Origin: Glycomyces sp. TRM65418
GTDB lineage: Bacteria; Actinomycetota; Actinomycetes; Mycobacteriales; Micromonosporaceae
NCBI RefSeq assembly: GCF_019710475.1
Contig: NZ_JAJFAX010000003.1
Span: 372,001-436,000, forward strand
Direction: 5' to 3'
DNA length: 64,000 bases
Shown: in pieces, positions 23,537-31,355 of the stretch
How positions within the stretch are numbered: the stretch's first letter is position 1
Layout of the letters: every line of letters starts with the position of its first letter
Made by a program: the position numbers and the translations under genes
The notes under the pieces: generated by a model
What the model was told of the DNA's origin: nothing
Databases searched by the model: none
The model's input: the letters and a program-made list of their open reading frames with translations, nothing else

Positions 23537-24997
23537 TCAGTCGGCGAGTCCGAGGTCCCGGCGCGGATCGCCGACCATCGTCGCGGGGTCCACGATCCGG
23601 TCGAAGTCCTCGGCGCTCACGCCCAGTGCGAGCGCGGCCTCGCGGAGGGTGGTGCGCTCCTCGTCGGCCTTGTGGGCGATGGCCGTGGCCTTGTCGTAGC
23701 CGATGTGCGGGCTCAGCGCCGTCACGAGCATGAGGGAACGGCCCACGTGCTCCTCGATCTTGTCGCGGTCCAGTTCGGTGCCGTCGACGCTGAAGACCTG
23801 CAGCTTCTCGGCGGCGTCGCCGAGGATCCGGGCCGAGTGCAGCACGTTCGCGATCACCACCGGGCGCATCGTGTTCAGCTCGAAGTGCCCCTGCGCGCCC
23901 GCGGCCGCGACGATCGAGTCCTCGCCGATCACCTGGAGGCACACCATGAGCGTCGCCTCCTGCTGCGTCGGGTTGACCTTGCCGGGCATGATCGACGACC
24001 CCGGCTCGTTGGCGGGCAGGCGCAGTTCGGCGAGCCCGGCGCGCGGCCCCGACGCGAGCCAGCGCATGTCGTTGGCGACCTTCATGAGCGCCACCGCCAC
24101 CCCGCGCAGGCCCGCGCTGACGGCGACCATGCCGTCCAGAGAGGCCTGTGCCGCGAACTTGTTCGGGGCGGTGACCAGCGGGAGCCCGGTGAGCTCGGCG
24201 AGCTTCGCGGCGATCGCCTCGCCGAAGCCCTCGGGGGCGTTGATGCCGGTGCCGACCGCGGTGCCGCCGGCGGCGAGGCCGCAGACGGCCTGGAGCGAGT
24301 CCTCGAGCCGCACCCGGGCGTCGCGCAGCTGCGCGGCCCAACCGGACCACTCCTGCCCCACCGTCAAGGGCGTGGCGTCCTGCAGGTGGGTGCGGCCGAT
24401 CTTGACGACGTCGACCCACTGCTCGGCCTTGGACCGGATCGCCGCGGCCAACGCGTCCAGCTGCGGCAGCGTCCGATCGCGGAGCGCCAGCAGCGTCGCG
24501 ACGTGCATCGCCGTCGGGAAGCTGTCGTTCGAGGACTGGCTCAGGTTCACGTGGTCGTTGGGGTGGACCGGGGTCTTCGTGCCGAGCTCGCCGCCCAGGA
24601 GCTGATTGGCGCGGTTGGCGATCACCTCGTTGACGTTCATGTTCGTCTGCGTGCCCGAACCGGTCTGCCACACCGACAGCGGGAACTCGTCGTCGAGGTC
24701 CCCGGCGACGACCTCGGCCGCCGCGGCCGTGATGGCCTCCGCCAGCAGCGGGTCGAGCAGCCCGGCCTCGGCGTTCACCCGCGCCGCGGCCTCTTTGACG
24801 TGGCCGAAGGCCCGATAGACCTCGATCGGCATGCGGTCCTCGCCGATGGCGAAGTGGTGCAGCGAACGCTGCGTCTGCGCGCCCCAGTAGTGCTCGGCGG
24901 GCACCTCGATCGGGCCCATCGAGTCGCGCTCGACCCGCGTCCCGGTCGCCCCGGTGCCCACGGGCAGCGGGCGCAGCCGGTAGTCCTCAGTCGCCAT
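23537..24997 (-). CDS. fumC: Class II fumarate hydratase
   Basis: 486 residues. The fumarase/aspartase superfamily signature GSSIMPGKVNP sits near residue 331. Other family motifs are SGTQTNMNVNEVIANRA, NDHVNLSQSSNDSFPTAMH (substrate B-site region), KIGRTHLQDATPLTVGQE (catalytic His) and TGTAVGTGIN-like GGTAVGTGINAP. It converts fumarate and malate in the citric acid cycle and is cytosolic. Class II length is 460-480 residues; the extra N-terminus of about 20 residues is low-complexity. ATG 24997 was chosen since upstream frame lacks coding character. It stands alone, as is common for actinobacterial fumC. Confidence 0.95.
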   Translation of the reverse strand: MATEDYRLRPLPVGTGATGTRVERDSMGPIEVPAEHYWGAQTQRSLHHFAIGEDRMPIEVYRAFGHVKEAAARVNAEAGLLDPLLAEAITAAAAEVVAGDLDDEFPLSVWQTGSGTQTNMNVNEVIANRANQLLGGELGTKTPVHPNDHVNLSQSSNDSFPTAMHVATLLALRDRTLPQLDALAAAIRSKAEQWVDVVKIGRTHLQDATPLTVGQEWSGWAAQLRDARVRLEDSLQAVCGLAAGGTAVGTGINAPEGFGEAIAAKLAELTGLPLVTAPNKFAAQASLDGMVAVSAGLRGVAVALMKVANDMRWLASGPRAGLAELRLPANEPGSSIMPGKVNPTQQEATLMVCLQVIGEDSIVAAAGAQGHFELNTMRPVVIANVLHSARILGDAAEKLQVFSVDGTELDRDKIEEHVGRSLMLVTALSPHIGYDKATAIAHKADEERTTLREAALALGVSAEDFDRIVDPATMVGDPRRDLGLAD

Positions 24998-25133
24998 ACG
25001 GTTCGTCTCTCCCGTGCTCGATGCCGTTTCGCCCCAGGATGGCACGGTTCCCGGGATTCCGCTAAGACTCGCGCTTCGGTGGACGCCGAGCGGTTCGCGG
25101 ACCATGCTTGGCACCGGACCGAAAGGGGAGCGC

Positions 25134-25436
25134 ATGAGCGTGGACGTGGCCGACGCGCCGGGACGGGCGCGCTACGAGGCGCGCCTCCGCGGCGAGCTGG
25201 TCGCCTACGCCGAATACGTGCGCCGCGAGGGCGTCGTCACCTTCACCCGCACCGCGGTCCTCCCCCCGGCCGAGGGCACCGGGGCCGCCGCGGCGCTGGC
25301 GCGGGCGTCCCTCGACGAGACCCGCCGGCGGGGCGAGCGGGTGCGTCCGCTCTGCCCGTACTACGCGAGTTGGATCGAGCAGCACCCCGAGTACCGGGAC
25401 CTGGTCGTCGAGGGCCGCGCCACCAAGCACCCGTGA
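25134..25436 (+). CDS. Small GNAT-type N-acetyltransferase-like protein
   Basis: 100 residues from an ATG with an AAAGGGGAG ribosome site. The pattern matches the short GCN5-related family (PF14542, YjdJ-like): a strand with LRGELVAYAEYVRREG, FTRTAVLPPAEGTGAAAALARASLDE (acetyl-CoA loop) and a final VRPLCPYYASWIEQHPEYRDLV. This family keeps only the core of the GNAT fold; substrates are unknown. It is divergent from fumC by 136 bp and convergent with the pirin gene. Confidence 0.82.
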   Translation: MSVDVADAPGRARYEARLRGELVAYAEYVRREGVVTFTRTAVLPPAEGTGAAAALARASLDETRRRGERVRPLCPYYASWIEQHPEYRDLVVEGRATKHP

Positions 25437-25480
25437 GTCCGCCGGGGCGGCACGCGTCGCGCCGACGTGATCGACGCGTC

Positions 25481-25514
25481 GGCCTCGGCCCGGCGATGTC
25501 GCCGGGCCGAGGCC
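25481..25514 (+). terminator. Bidirectional hairpin after the GNAT gene
   Basis: A perfect 15-bp stem (25481-25495 with 25500-25514), ATGT loop, between convergent genes. Confidence 0.8.
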
Positions 25515-25524
25515 TGAATGATCC

Positions 25525-26496
25525 TCAGCCGGTGTGCGGCAGCTGCTTCGCGGGGATCACGCCGAGGCGGCCGGCCTGGTAGTCCTCGAAGGCCTGCACC
25601 AGTTCCGCGCGGGTGTTCATGACGAACGGCCCGTAGTGCGCCACGGGTTCGCGGATCGGCCGTCCCCCCATGACGTACAGATCCAGCTTCGGCGTGCGCG
25701 AGTCCTGCACCGGTGCGGCGGTCAGGCGGAGCGCCTCGCCGGGGCCGAACACGGCCGCCTGGCCCATCTCGATCGGACGGTCGTCGGGGCCGACCGCGCC
25801 CGCGCCCGCCAGGGCGTAGACGATCGCGTTGTACTCCGGGTGCCACGGCAGGTCCACCTGCGCGCCGGGCTCGACGGTGAGGTGCGCCAAGGTGATCGGC
25901 GTGTAGGTGACGCCCGGCCCGGCGTGCCCGGCGATGTCGCCGGCGATGATGCGGATCAGGGCCCCGCCGTCCGCAGTGGTCACCAGCGCGGCCTGCCGGC
26001 CGCGGATGTCCTGGTAGCGCGGTTGGACGAGCTTCCGGGCGCGCGGCAGGTTGACCCACAGCTGGGTGGCGTGGACGACGCCGCCGCTCATGACGAAGCT
26101 CTCGGGCGGCATCTCGTTGTGGAGGATGCCTGCTCCGGCGGTCATCCACTGCGTGTCGCCGTCGGTGATGCGACCGCCGCCGCCGTTGGAGTCCTGGTGT
26201 TCGATGACGCCGTCCATGACGTAGCTGACGGTCTCGAAGCCGCGGTGCGGGTGCCAGGGCGCGCCGGTGGGCTCGCCCGGGGCGAGGTCGACCTCGCCGA
26301 TGTGATCGAAGTGGACGAACGGGTCGATCTCGTTCATCGGGAGGCCCGCGAAGCCGCGGCGGACCTGGAAGCCCTCGCCTTCCAAGGCGAGCGGCGCCGT
26401 GATCAGCCGTCGGACCTCGCGGAAGCGGGTCATGGCCGGGTCGGGCAGCGGGAGTCGGGGCAGGACGAGGACGTCTTCGACGGTGACGGCCGGCAT
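25525..26496 (-). CDS. Pirin family protein
   Basis: 323 residues forming two cupin domains. The N-terminal domain shows PFVHFDHIGE, WHPHRGFETVSYVMDG and MTAGAGILHNEMP. Iron ligands in the usual H-x-H and H-x-E arrangement would be His82, His84, His126 and Glu128. The C-terminal cupin carries GPGEALRL and APVQDSRTPK. Bacterial pirins are linked to quercetinase activity, oxidative-stress control or metabolic switching. The divergent MarR gene and two operator palindromes in the shared promoter suggest inducible expression. Confidence 0.9.
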   Translation of the reverse strand: MPAVTVEDVLVLPRLPLPDPAMTRFREVRRLITAPLALEGEGFQVRRGFAGLPMNEIDPFVHFDHIGEVDLAPGEPTGAPWHPHRGFETVSYVMDGVIEHQDSNGGGGRITDGDTQWMTAGAGILHNEMPPESFVMSGGVVHATQLWVNLPRARKLVQPRYQDIRGRQAALVTTADGGALIRIIAGDIAGHAGPGVTYTPITLAHLTVEPGAQVDLPWHPEYNAIVYALAGAGAVGPDDRPIEMGQAAVFGPGEALRLTAAPVQDSRTPKLDLYVMGGRPIREPVAHYGPFVMNTRAELVQAFEDYQAGRLGVIPAKQLPHTG

Positions 26497-26553
26497 GGCG
26501 ATGCCTCTCAGAAGAGCACTGCATGATGTGGCAACGTACCGCCGAACGGCAGT

Positions 26554-26569
26554 AGATGACGCATCATCT
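26554..26569. promoter_or_regulatory. MarR operator 1
   Basis: AGATGACGCATCATCT is a 16-bp inverted repeat (AGATGA, 4 bp, TCATCT) upstream of the pirin gene. It shares AGATGACGC and the following TCA with operator 2, which supports binding by one regulator. Confidence 0.65.
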
Positions 26570-26596
26570 GTTTGTTCGTGAAGACTAGCGCGAAAT

Positions 26597-26612
26597 AGAT
26601 GACGCGTCAACC
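26597..26612. promoter_or_regulatory. MarR operator 2
   Basis: It contains the perfect palindrome TGACGCGTCA (26600-26609) within AGATGACGCGTCAACC. It lies 22 bp before the MarR start, a usual autoregulatory position. Confidence 0.65.
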
Positions 26613-26633
26613 ATCGGGTAGGATGGTGCCATC

Positions 26634-27122
26634 ATGACCGACGACGCCCACTGGCTGAGCCCGCAGGAGCAGCGCTCCTGGCGGGCGTTCGTGCGCTTGA
26701 ACCAGAAGCTCACCGCCCGCCTGGCCGGGGAGCTTCAGGCGCAGTCCAAACTCTCCGGCGCCGACTTCGCGATCCTCGTGGCCCTCACCGACGAATCCGA
26801 CGGCCGCCTCCGGTTCCAGGAGCTGGCCAAGGCGATCGACTGGGAGCAGAGCCGCCTGTCGCACCAGATCTCGCGCATGACCAAGCGGGGCCTCGTGGCC
26901 CGCGAGGAATGCGCCGAGGACGGCCGCGGCGCGTTCGTCGCCATCACCGCCCAGGGCCGCGCGACCATCGAGGCCGCCGCCCCCAAGCACGTCGCCACCG
27001 TCCGCCGCCTCGTCGTCGACGCCCTCTCCCCCGAGGAGTTCCAGGCCCTCGGCGACCTCGCCGACCGCGTCCTCGCCCACATGGAGCAGGGCGGCGATCA
27101 GGCCTCGGCGCCCACCGGATAG
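26634..27122 (+). CDS. MarR family regulator
   Basis: 162 residues. The winged helix-turn-helix core is clear: FRFQELAKAIDWEQSRLSHQISRM-type region at about 60-85, followed by the wing (KRGLVAREECAEDGRGAFVAITAQG). Dimerisation helices flank it. A single Cys, in the wing (EECAED), is a possible redox switch, but not proven. It is divergent from pirin with twin operators between, so pirin repression plus autoregulation is expected. Its 3' end overlaps the convergent SDR gene by 25 bp. Confidence 0.9.
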   Translation: MTDDAHWLSPQEQRSWRAFVRLNQKLTARLAGELQAQSKLSGADFAILVALTDESDGRLRFQELAKAIDWEQSRLSHQISRMTKRGLVAREECAEDGRGAFVAITAQGRATIEAAAPKHVATVRRLVVDALSPEEFQALGDLADRVLAHMEQGGDQASAPTG

Positions 27123-28030
27123 CGCACGCCGGTCAGCTCCTCCGAGACCGACCACAGCCGCGCGGCCGTCTCGGGATCCCTCGCGGGCGCGATCACGTCG
27201 ACGAGGACCGGACCGCCCCGGTACTCGCGCCTGCCGTGGGGGCCGTAGTACTGGCCGCCCTGCGCGTTCGGGTCGGTGGCGGCCCGCAGCTGCGGCAGCG
27301 CCCCCTGTTCCACCGGCTGCGTGGCGAACCGCATGATGACCGACCCGACGAGGCGCAGCGGCCCGGTGAAGCCGTTGGCGACGAGCCGCGTCCTGGTGAG
27401 CCCGGGATGGGCGATCAGGCTGCGCACCGGGCTCCCGGCCGCGCGCAGCCGCCGGTCGAGTTCGAGGCCGAACACGGCGTTGGCGAACTTCGACTGCGCG
27501 TAGAAGGCGTACGGGCGGTACCGCTCGGCCCCCGTGAGGTCGTCGAAGTGGATCCGTCCGCGACCGTGCGCCAGGGAGCTGACGGTCACCACGCGCGGGT
27601 TCCGGCCCGCTTCGAGCAGGTCCATGAGGCGTCCGGTGAGCGCGAAATGACCCAGGTGGTTGGTGGCGAACTGGCGTTCGTGGCCCTGCGGGCTCAGCGA
27701 GCGCGGCGGTGCCATGAGCCCGCCGTTGTTGACGAGCAGATCGAGGCGGTCGCGGTCGGCTCGCAGCCGCTCGGCGAACGCGGCCACCGAGTCCAGATCG
27801 GCCAGGTCGAGGAGGCGCACTTCCAGACTCGCGCGAGGGAACCGGCCGCGGATCGCCTCGGCGGCCCGGCGGCCCTTGTCCTCCGAGCGCGAGGTCATGA
27901 TCACGTGCGCGCCGCGCTCGGCGAGCCTTCGCGCCGTCTCGAACCCGAGGCCGCTGTTCGCGCCGGTGACGACGACCGTGCGCCCGGCCTGGTCGGGGAT
28001 GTCCGCTGCGGTCCAGTGCTTGCCGCCCAT
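27098..28030 (-). CDS. Short-chain dehydrogenase/reductase (retinol-dehydrogenase-like)
   Basis: 310 residues. The cofactor motif TGANSGLGFETARRLA and an acidic/basic specificity strand (IMTSRS) suggest NADP(H). NNGGLM, the serine strand VVTVSSLAHG and the catalytic Tyr-Lys in YAQSKFAN are present. Length and the extended C-terminus match oxidoreductases often labelled retinol dehydrogenase-like in bacteria. The substrate is unknown. ATG 28030 has an AGGAGG ribosome site. It overlaps the MarR gene tail to tail, and the two may be functionally related. Confidence 0.9.
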   Translation of the reverse strand: MGGKHWTAADIPDQAGRTVVVTGANSGLGFETARRLAERGAHVIMTSRSEDKGRRAAEAIRGRFPRASLEVRLLDLADLDSVAAFAERLRADRDRLDLLVNNGGLMAPPRSLSPQGHERQFATNHLGHFALTGRLMDLLEAGRNPRVVTVSSLAHGRGRIHFDDLTGAERYRPYAFYAQSKFANAVFGLELDRRLRAAGSPVRSLIAHPGLTRTRLVANGFTGPLRLVGSVIMRFATQPVEQGALPQLRAATDPNAQGGQYYGPHGRREYRGGPVLVDVIAPARDPETAARLWSVSEELTGVRYPVGAEA

Positions 28031-28229
28031 GGTGTGCCTCCTGCTCCGCACCGGGCGGCGAGCCCGCGCACGAAATGGGTTGATCGTAGCGGCCGGCGGC
28101 CGGCCGCGACGCAGTCACCGAAGCGGCGCCAGCGCGGAAGCCGTCCTCCAGGAGGTGTCCGCTCAGGAATAAAGCCGGAGCGGCGCGGGCCGGGCCGCTC
28201 GCTGGGGCCGGTCCGCCATCGGTCGTCGG

Positions 28230-28261
28230 TGACCGGTCTCAATTGGGACGAGGCAGTCAGA
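28230..28261 (+). repeat. Left inverted repeat copy 1
   Basis: Contains CCGGTCTC and GGCAGTC at the same spacing as the right end read in reverse. Confidence 0.45.
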
Positions 28262-28276
28262 CCGCTGTTGAGCTGC

Positions 28277-28327
28277 GGTTTCTCATTGTTCCTGGGGCAA
28301 GGTCCGGGTCGGTCTGTCTCGTTTTAG
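28277..28327 (+). repeat. Left inverted repeat copy 2, with 16-bp insertion
   Basis: Starts GGTTTCTC, includes GTTCCTGGGGCA, then 16 extra bases, then GTCTCGTTTTAG, identical to the inner part of the right repeat. Confidence 0.5.
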
Positions 28328-28449
28328 TTGGGGTAGATCGCTCTCCGTCGGCAATGTGGCGGAGGGCGTCTTCAGCGAATTCCGCCCCAGGAGTCATACG
28401 CCCGGCCTACCACCGACCTCTTCTGATACACACCGGCTAGGATCACCCG

Positions 28450-28851
28450 ATGGTCATCGCCATGACGGTGCTGTGCCCGGTCTCGCTGCTCACCCTCGTG
28501 GCGTTGGCGGTCGCCGCCGTGACCGTCCCCATGAGGAAGCGCCGCCCCACGCGAAGCACGGTGTTCAGCGCCGCATCGCTTGCTTCCCTGTGTATCGCAA
28601 TCCCGCTCTACCTGGCCACGCTCTTCATATCTTCACCGTGGGACACCAGATTGGAATGCGGTCGGCACGGCGCAGGCGAGTTCGTGAACCTCACAGAGTC
28701 GCTGTTTCCGCCCAGCTTCGTGCTCGAATGCACGGAGCGGACAGTACAGCTCGTTCCGGCTGGGGCCAATCCCGCACTACTACTGCTCATCGCCGCGACA
28801 GTCGGGTTCGCCGTCGCGGCGATCGTCGCCCACAAGAAGAGCACCAGATAG
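28450..28851 (+). CDS. Small membrane protein of unknown function
   Basis: 133 residues inside the repeat-bounded segment. Three hydrophobic helices are visible: residues 5-27, about 38-58, and 103-127 near the C-terminus. Between helices 2 and 3 is a polar loop with two cysteines (RLECGRHG and FVLECTERT) that could form an extracytoplasmic disulphide. No family is recognised. Codon use is less GC-biased than in neighbours, consistent with foreign origin. A hairpin follows the stop directly. Confidence 0.55.
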   Translation: MVIAMTVLCPVSLLTLVALAVAAVTVPMRKRRPTRSTVFSAASLASLCIAIPLYLATLFISSPWDTRLECGRHGAGEFVNLTESLFPPSFVLECTERTVQLVPAGANPALLLLIAATVGFAVAAIVAHKKSTR

Positions 28852-28856
28852 CGGAG

Positions 28857-28890
28857 GAGCCGGATGCCGCTTGCTGCGGTGGTCCGGCTC
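28857..28890 (+). terminator. Hairpin after the small membrane protein gene
   Basis: An 8-bp stem (GAGCCGGA with TCCGGCTC, 28857-28864 and 28883-28890) plus an inner CCGC/GCGG pair, 5 bp downstream of the stop. Confidence 0.6.
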
Positions 28891-28985
28891 TCTCGTACCC
28901 CCTGGGGTGCTTTGGAACGCAGCAACACAAGACCGGCTCAGGATAAGTGCCTCAGCTCGACTGAGACAAACCCCGGATACCTTCG

Positions 28986-29023
28986 CTAAAACGAGACTGC
29001 CCCGGAACTAACGAGACCGGACA
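28986..29023 (-). repeat. Right inverted repeat
   Basis: Reads TGTCCGGTCTCG, then GGGGCAGTCTCGTTTTAG, on the minus strand; matches both left copies. Confidence 0.5.
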
Positions 29024-29147
29024 TCGGGGACCGGTCGTCGCCGCGAGTGCTTCATCGAGGCGAATGCCTCGGTGTCGACATAACTCTCTACGTATCCGGG
29101 GCGGCGTCGGCGTGTGCCTGCGGCGCGCCCTCGGTCCGTGGCCCGGC

Positions 29148-30095
29148 TCAGGTGCCGACGAAGGCGTCCTCGTGCTCCGCGAGCCATTGCCTGAAGGTCT
29201 TGAGCTGCGGGTTGAGTTCGCGCACGGCGCCGAGGTCGCGGCGGCCGGTGAACTCGTCGTCGAACTCGGCGTAGTACTGGAACATGTTGCCCATCTCCTC
29301 GGCTCCGGGGAACCCGGCCGCGCGGAAGTCGTCGAAGGGCACCGGGTAGTAGTCCACCGGCTTGCCGAGCAGCTCGGCGAAGGCCGCGGCGTACTCCTCC
29401 CCGGTCAAGTGCTCGCCCGCGATGCTCACGGTCTCGCCGACGAGCGGCTCGCCCCGCTTGAAGATCCCGTACGCGGTGCGGCCGATGTCCTCGACGGCGA
29501 TCCCGGCGAGCCTGCTGTCGGCCATGGGCAGCGCCAGCACCATGCTGCCGTCGTCCTGGTGCTTGGGCTGGAACGACTCGAGGAAGTTCTCCCAGTAGAA
29601 GGTGGTCTGGAGGTAGGTGGTGGGCACGCCGGCCTCGGCGAACAGGGCGTTCGCCGCGCCTTTGACGTCGAAGTGGGGGACGTTGTACCGGCCCATCAGC
29701 GTGGGCATCCGGTCGTCCTCGACGGGGATCGATTCCCGGGTGTCCTCCAAGGTGGACCAGACCACGTGCTTGATCCCGGCGGCCTTGGCGGCCTCGGCGA
29801 GGTGGCGGGCCTGGGCGTACTCGCGCTCGGGATCGCCGTGCTCCCAGAAGTCGGTCACGAGGAACGCGCCGTACGCGCCCTCGAAGGCCTTGACGAGGCT
29901 GGATTGGTCGTCCATGTCGGCCTCGGCGACCTCGGCGCCGAGCCGGGCGAGCTCCTGGGCCCGCTCGGAGTCCGGGTCGCGGGTGAGCGCGCGGACGCGG
30001 AACTCGGCGTCGGGGTCGCCGAGGATCGCGCGGGCGAGTCCGCCGCCCTGCGACCCGGTCGCCCCGACCACTGCGATGATCTTCTGCTCTGCCAT
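29148..30095 (-). CDS. NmrA family NAD(P)-binding protein
   Basis: 315 residues. The N-terminal Rossmann motif VVGATGSQGGGLARAI is the NmrA/atypical SDR form. DMDDQSSLVKAFEGAYGAFLVTDFWE and KHVVWSTLED follow the family plan, and no catalytic Tyr-x-x-x-Lys is evident, as in NmrA redox sensors. Such proteins bind NAD(P) and may be sensors or reductases. It is divergent from a MarR gene with a 184-bp gap, so it is probably its target. The start ATG 30095 opens right at the Rossmann strand. Confidence 0.85.
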   Translation of the reverse strand: MAEQKIIAVVGATGSQGGGLARAILGDPDAEFRVRALTRDPDSERAQELARLGAEVAEADMDDQSSLVKAFEGAYGAFLVTDFWEHGDPEREYAQARHLAEAAKAAGIKHVVWSTLEDTRESIPVEDDRMPTLMGRYNVPHFDVKGAANALFAEAGVPTTYLQTTFYWENFLESFQPKHQDDGSMVLALPMADSRLAGIAVEDIGRTAYGIFKRGEPLVGETVSIAGEHLTGEEYAAAFAELLGKPVDYYPVPFDDFRAAGFPGAEEMGNMFQYYAEFDDEFTGRRDLGAVRELNPQLKTFRQWLAEHEDAFVGT

Positions 30096-30279
30096 GATCC
30101 TGCCTTTCGGACGTCGCCGTCGTGTTCGCTCGATTGCCTGCCTCCGCAAGCAGAGGGTAGGCGTTGCGAAGACTGGCACAGGGGCATTGCCGGAAAAACC
30201 GGGTCGAAACCCTCCGGGGCCGTCGCGATCCGAGCTTTCGGGCCCGCTCAACAGCGACGACGTCAGTAAGGTGGTCGAC

Positions 30280-30738
30280 ATGACGAAGCAGGAGACGCCG
30301 CTGACGCCGCAGGAGGAGGCGGTCTGGCGCGCCCTCGCCCCGCTGATCCTGAAGCTCCCGAAGGTGCTCGACAGCGACCTGCGCGCGGGCGCGAAGATGA
30401 GCGTGGCCGAATACGCGGTGCTGATGCACCTCTCCGAGGCCCCCGGCCGGCGGCTGCGGATGAACGAGCTCGCCGGGCGGGTCGCCATGTCGGCCAGCCG
30501 CATCAGCCGGATCGTCGACGCCTTCGCGGACGAGGGCCTGGTGACGAAGTCGCGGGTGGACGACGACGCCCGCGGCAACCTCGCGACCTTGACCGACAAG
30601 GGCTTCGAACGCCTGCGCGAGGCCTATCCGACCCACCTCGCGAGCGTCCGGCGGCGGGTCGTCGACCATTTCGCCGGACTCGACCTCAAGGCGCTCGCCG
30701 CCTGCTTCAGGGCGATCGCCGAGGAGATCAAGCGCTGA
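30280..30738 (+). CDS. MarR family regulator
   Basis: 152 residues. ATG 30280 follows AAGGTGG at ideal spacing. The winged helix core is LRMNELAGRVAMSASRISRIVDAFADEGLVTKSRV, with the wing DDDARGNLATLTDKG. No cysteine near the N-terminus suggests ligand rather than redox control. Its probable target is the divergent NmrA gene. It ends 2 bp from the convergent LysE gene without a visible terminator. Confidence 0.9.
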   Translation: MTKQETPLTPQEEAVWRALAPLILKLPKVLDSDLRAGAKMSVAEYAVLMHLSEAPGRRLRMNELAGRVAMSASRISRIVDAFADEGLVTKSRVDDDARGNLATLTDKGFERLREAYPTHLASVRRRVVDHFAGLDLKALAACFRAIAEEIKR

Positions 30739-30740
30739 GG

Positions 30741-31355
30741 TCAGGCGAGGGTGTGCGTGAACTCGACCGCCAGCCACACGGCGAAGACCAGCAGGATGAG
30801 ACCGGAGACCCGGTCGAACCAGACGCGGCGCTCCTTGGTGAGGAAGCGGCGCATGGCGTGCGCGGCCGTCGCGAGGACCAGGAACCACGTCCAGGAGGCG
30901 ATCACCGCGCCGACCGCGAAGGGCACGCGCGTGGCGACCGCCTGGGCGGTGATGGCCGCGCCGAGCACCCCCACGGTGTCGAGAATGGCGTGCGGGTTGA
31001 GCAGTGAGACCGCCGCGGTCCGGCGCAGCACCTGGCCGCGCGACCACACACCGGACTGGTCGTCCAATTCGGCGGGCCGGGTGCGCAGGGACTTGACGCC
31101 GAGATAGGTGAGGAAGAGCGCGCCCGCGAGGAGCATCGCGGGACGCAGCCCCGGCACGGAGTTCAGCAGCGCCGAGGTCCCGGCCGCGCCGAGCACGATC
31201 AGGAGGGTGTCGCAGGCGGCCGCGCCGACCACCGCCCACAGTGCACGCGGCATGCCGAGCGTGACGGCCTGCCCGAACACGAACACGTTCTGCGCCCCGA
31301 TGGGCACGATGAGCGCCAGGCCCAGGGCGAGCCCCGTGAAGAACGCGGCGGTCAC
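30741..31355 (-). CDS. LysE family amino acid exporter
   Basis: 204 residues, six hydrophobic helices. The N-terminal helix has the LysE motif GLALGLALIVPIGAQNVFVFGQA. LNPHAILDTVGVLG is the family's conserved mid-membrane segment. Members expel basic amino acids such as lysine or arginine (LysE/ArgO branch), which the AQN and NPHA motifs suggest. A LysR-type partner is not adjacent. Its ATG overlaps the stop of the B3/B4-domain gene, so they are coupled. Confidence 0.9.
   Translation of the reverse strand: MTAAFFTGLALGLALIVPIGAQNVFVFGQAVTLGMPRALWAVVGAAACDTLLIVLGAAGTSALLNSVPGLRPAMLLAGALFLTYLGVKSLRTRPAELDDQSGVWSRGQVLRRTAAVSLLNPHAILDTVGVLGAAITAQAVATRVPFAVGAVIASWTWFLVLATAAHAMRRFLTKERRVWFDRVSGLILLVFAVWLAVEFTHTLA

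Larger units (their letters stand above)
28031..28449. other. Intergenic region with repeat ends
   Basis: The region upstream of the SDR gene. From about 28220 the base composition becomes clearly less GC-rich than neighbours. Two related repeat copies lie here (28230-28261 and 28277-28327). No gene is seen. Confidence 0.5.
28230..29023. mobile_element. Candidate non-autonomous element bounded by inverted repeats
   Basis: A segment of about 790 bp with lower GC and one small ORF, flanked by imperfect inverted repeats. The right end (28992-29023, read on the minus strand) aligns without gaps to the left copy at 28230-28261 (about 22 of 32 positions). It also aligns to a second left copy at 28277-28327 that carries a 16-bp insertion and shares GTCTCGTTTTAG exactly. 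No transposase is inside, and no target duplication is obvious. It may be a decayed or MITE-like element with a duplicated left end. Confidence 0.45.
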
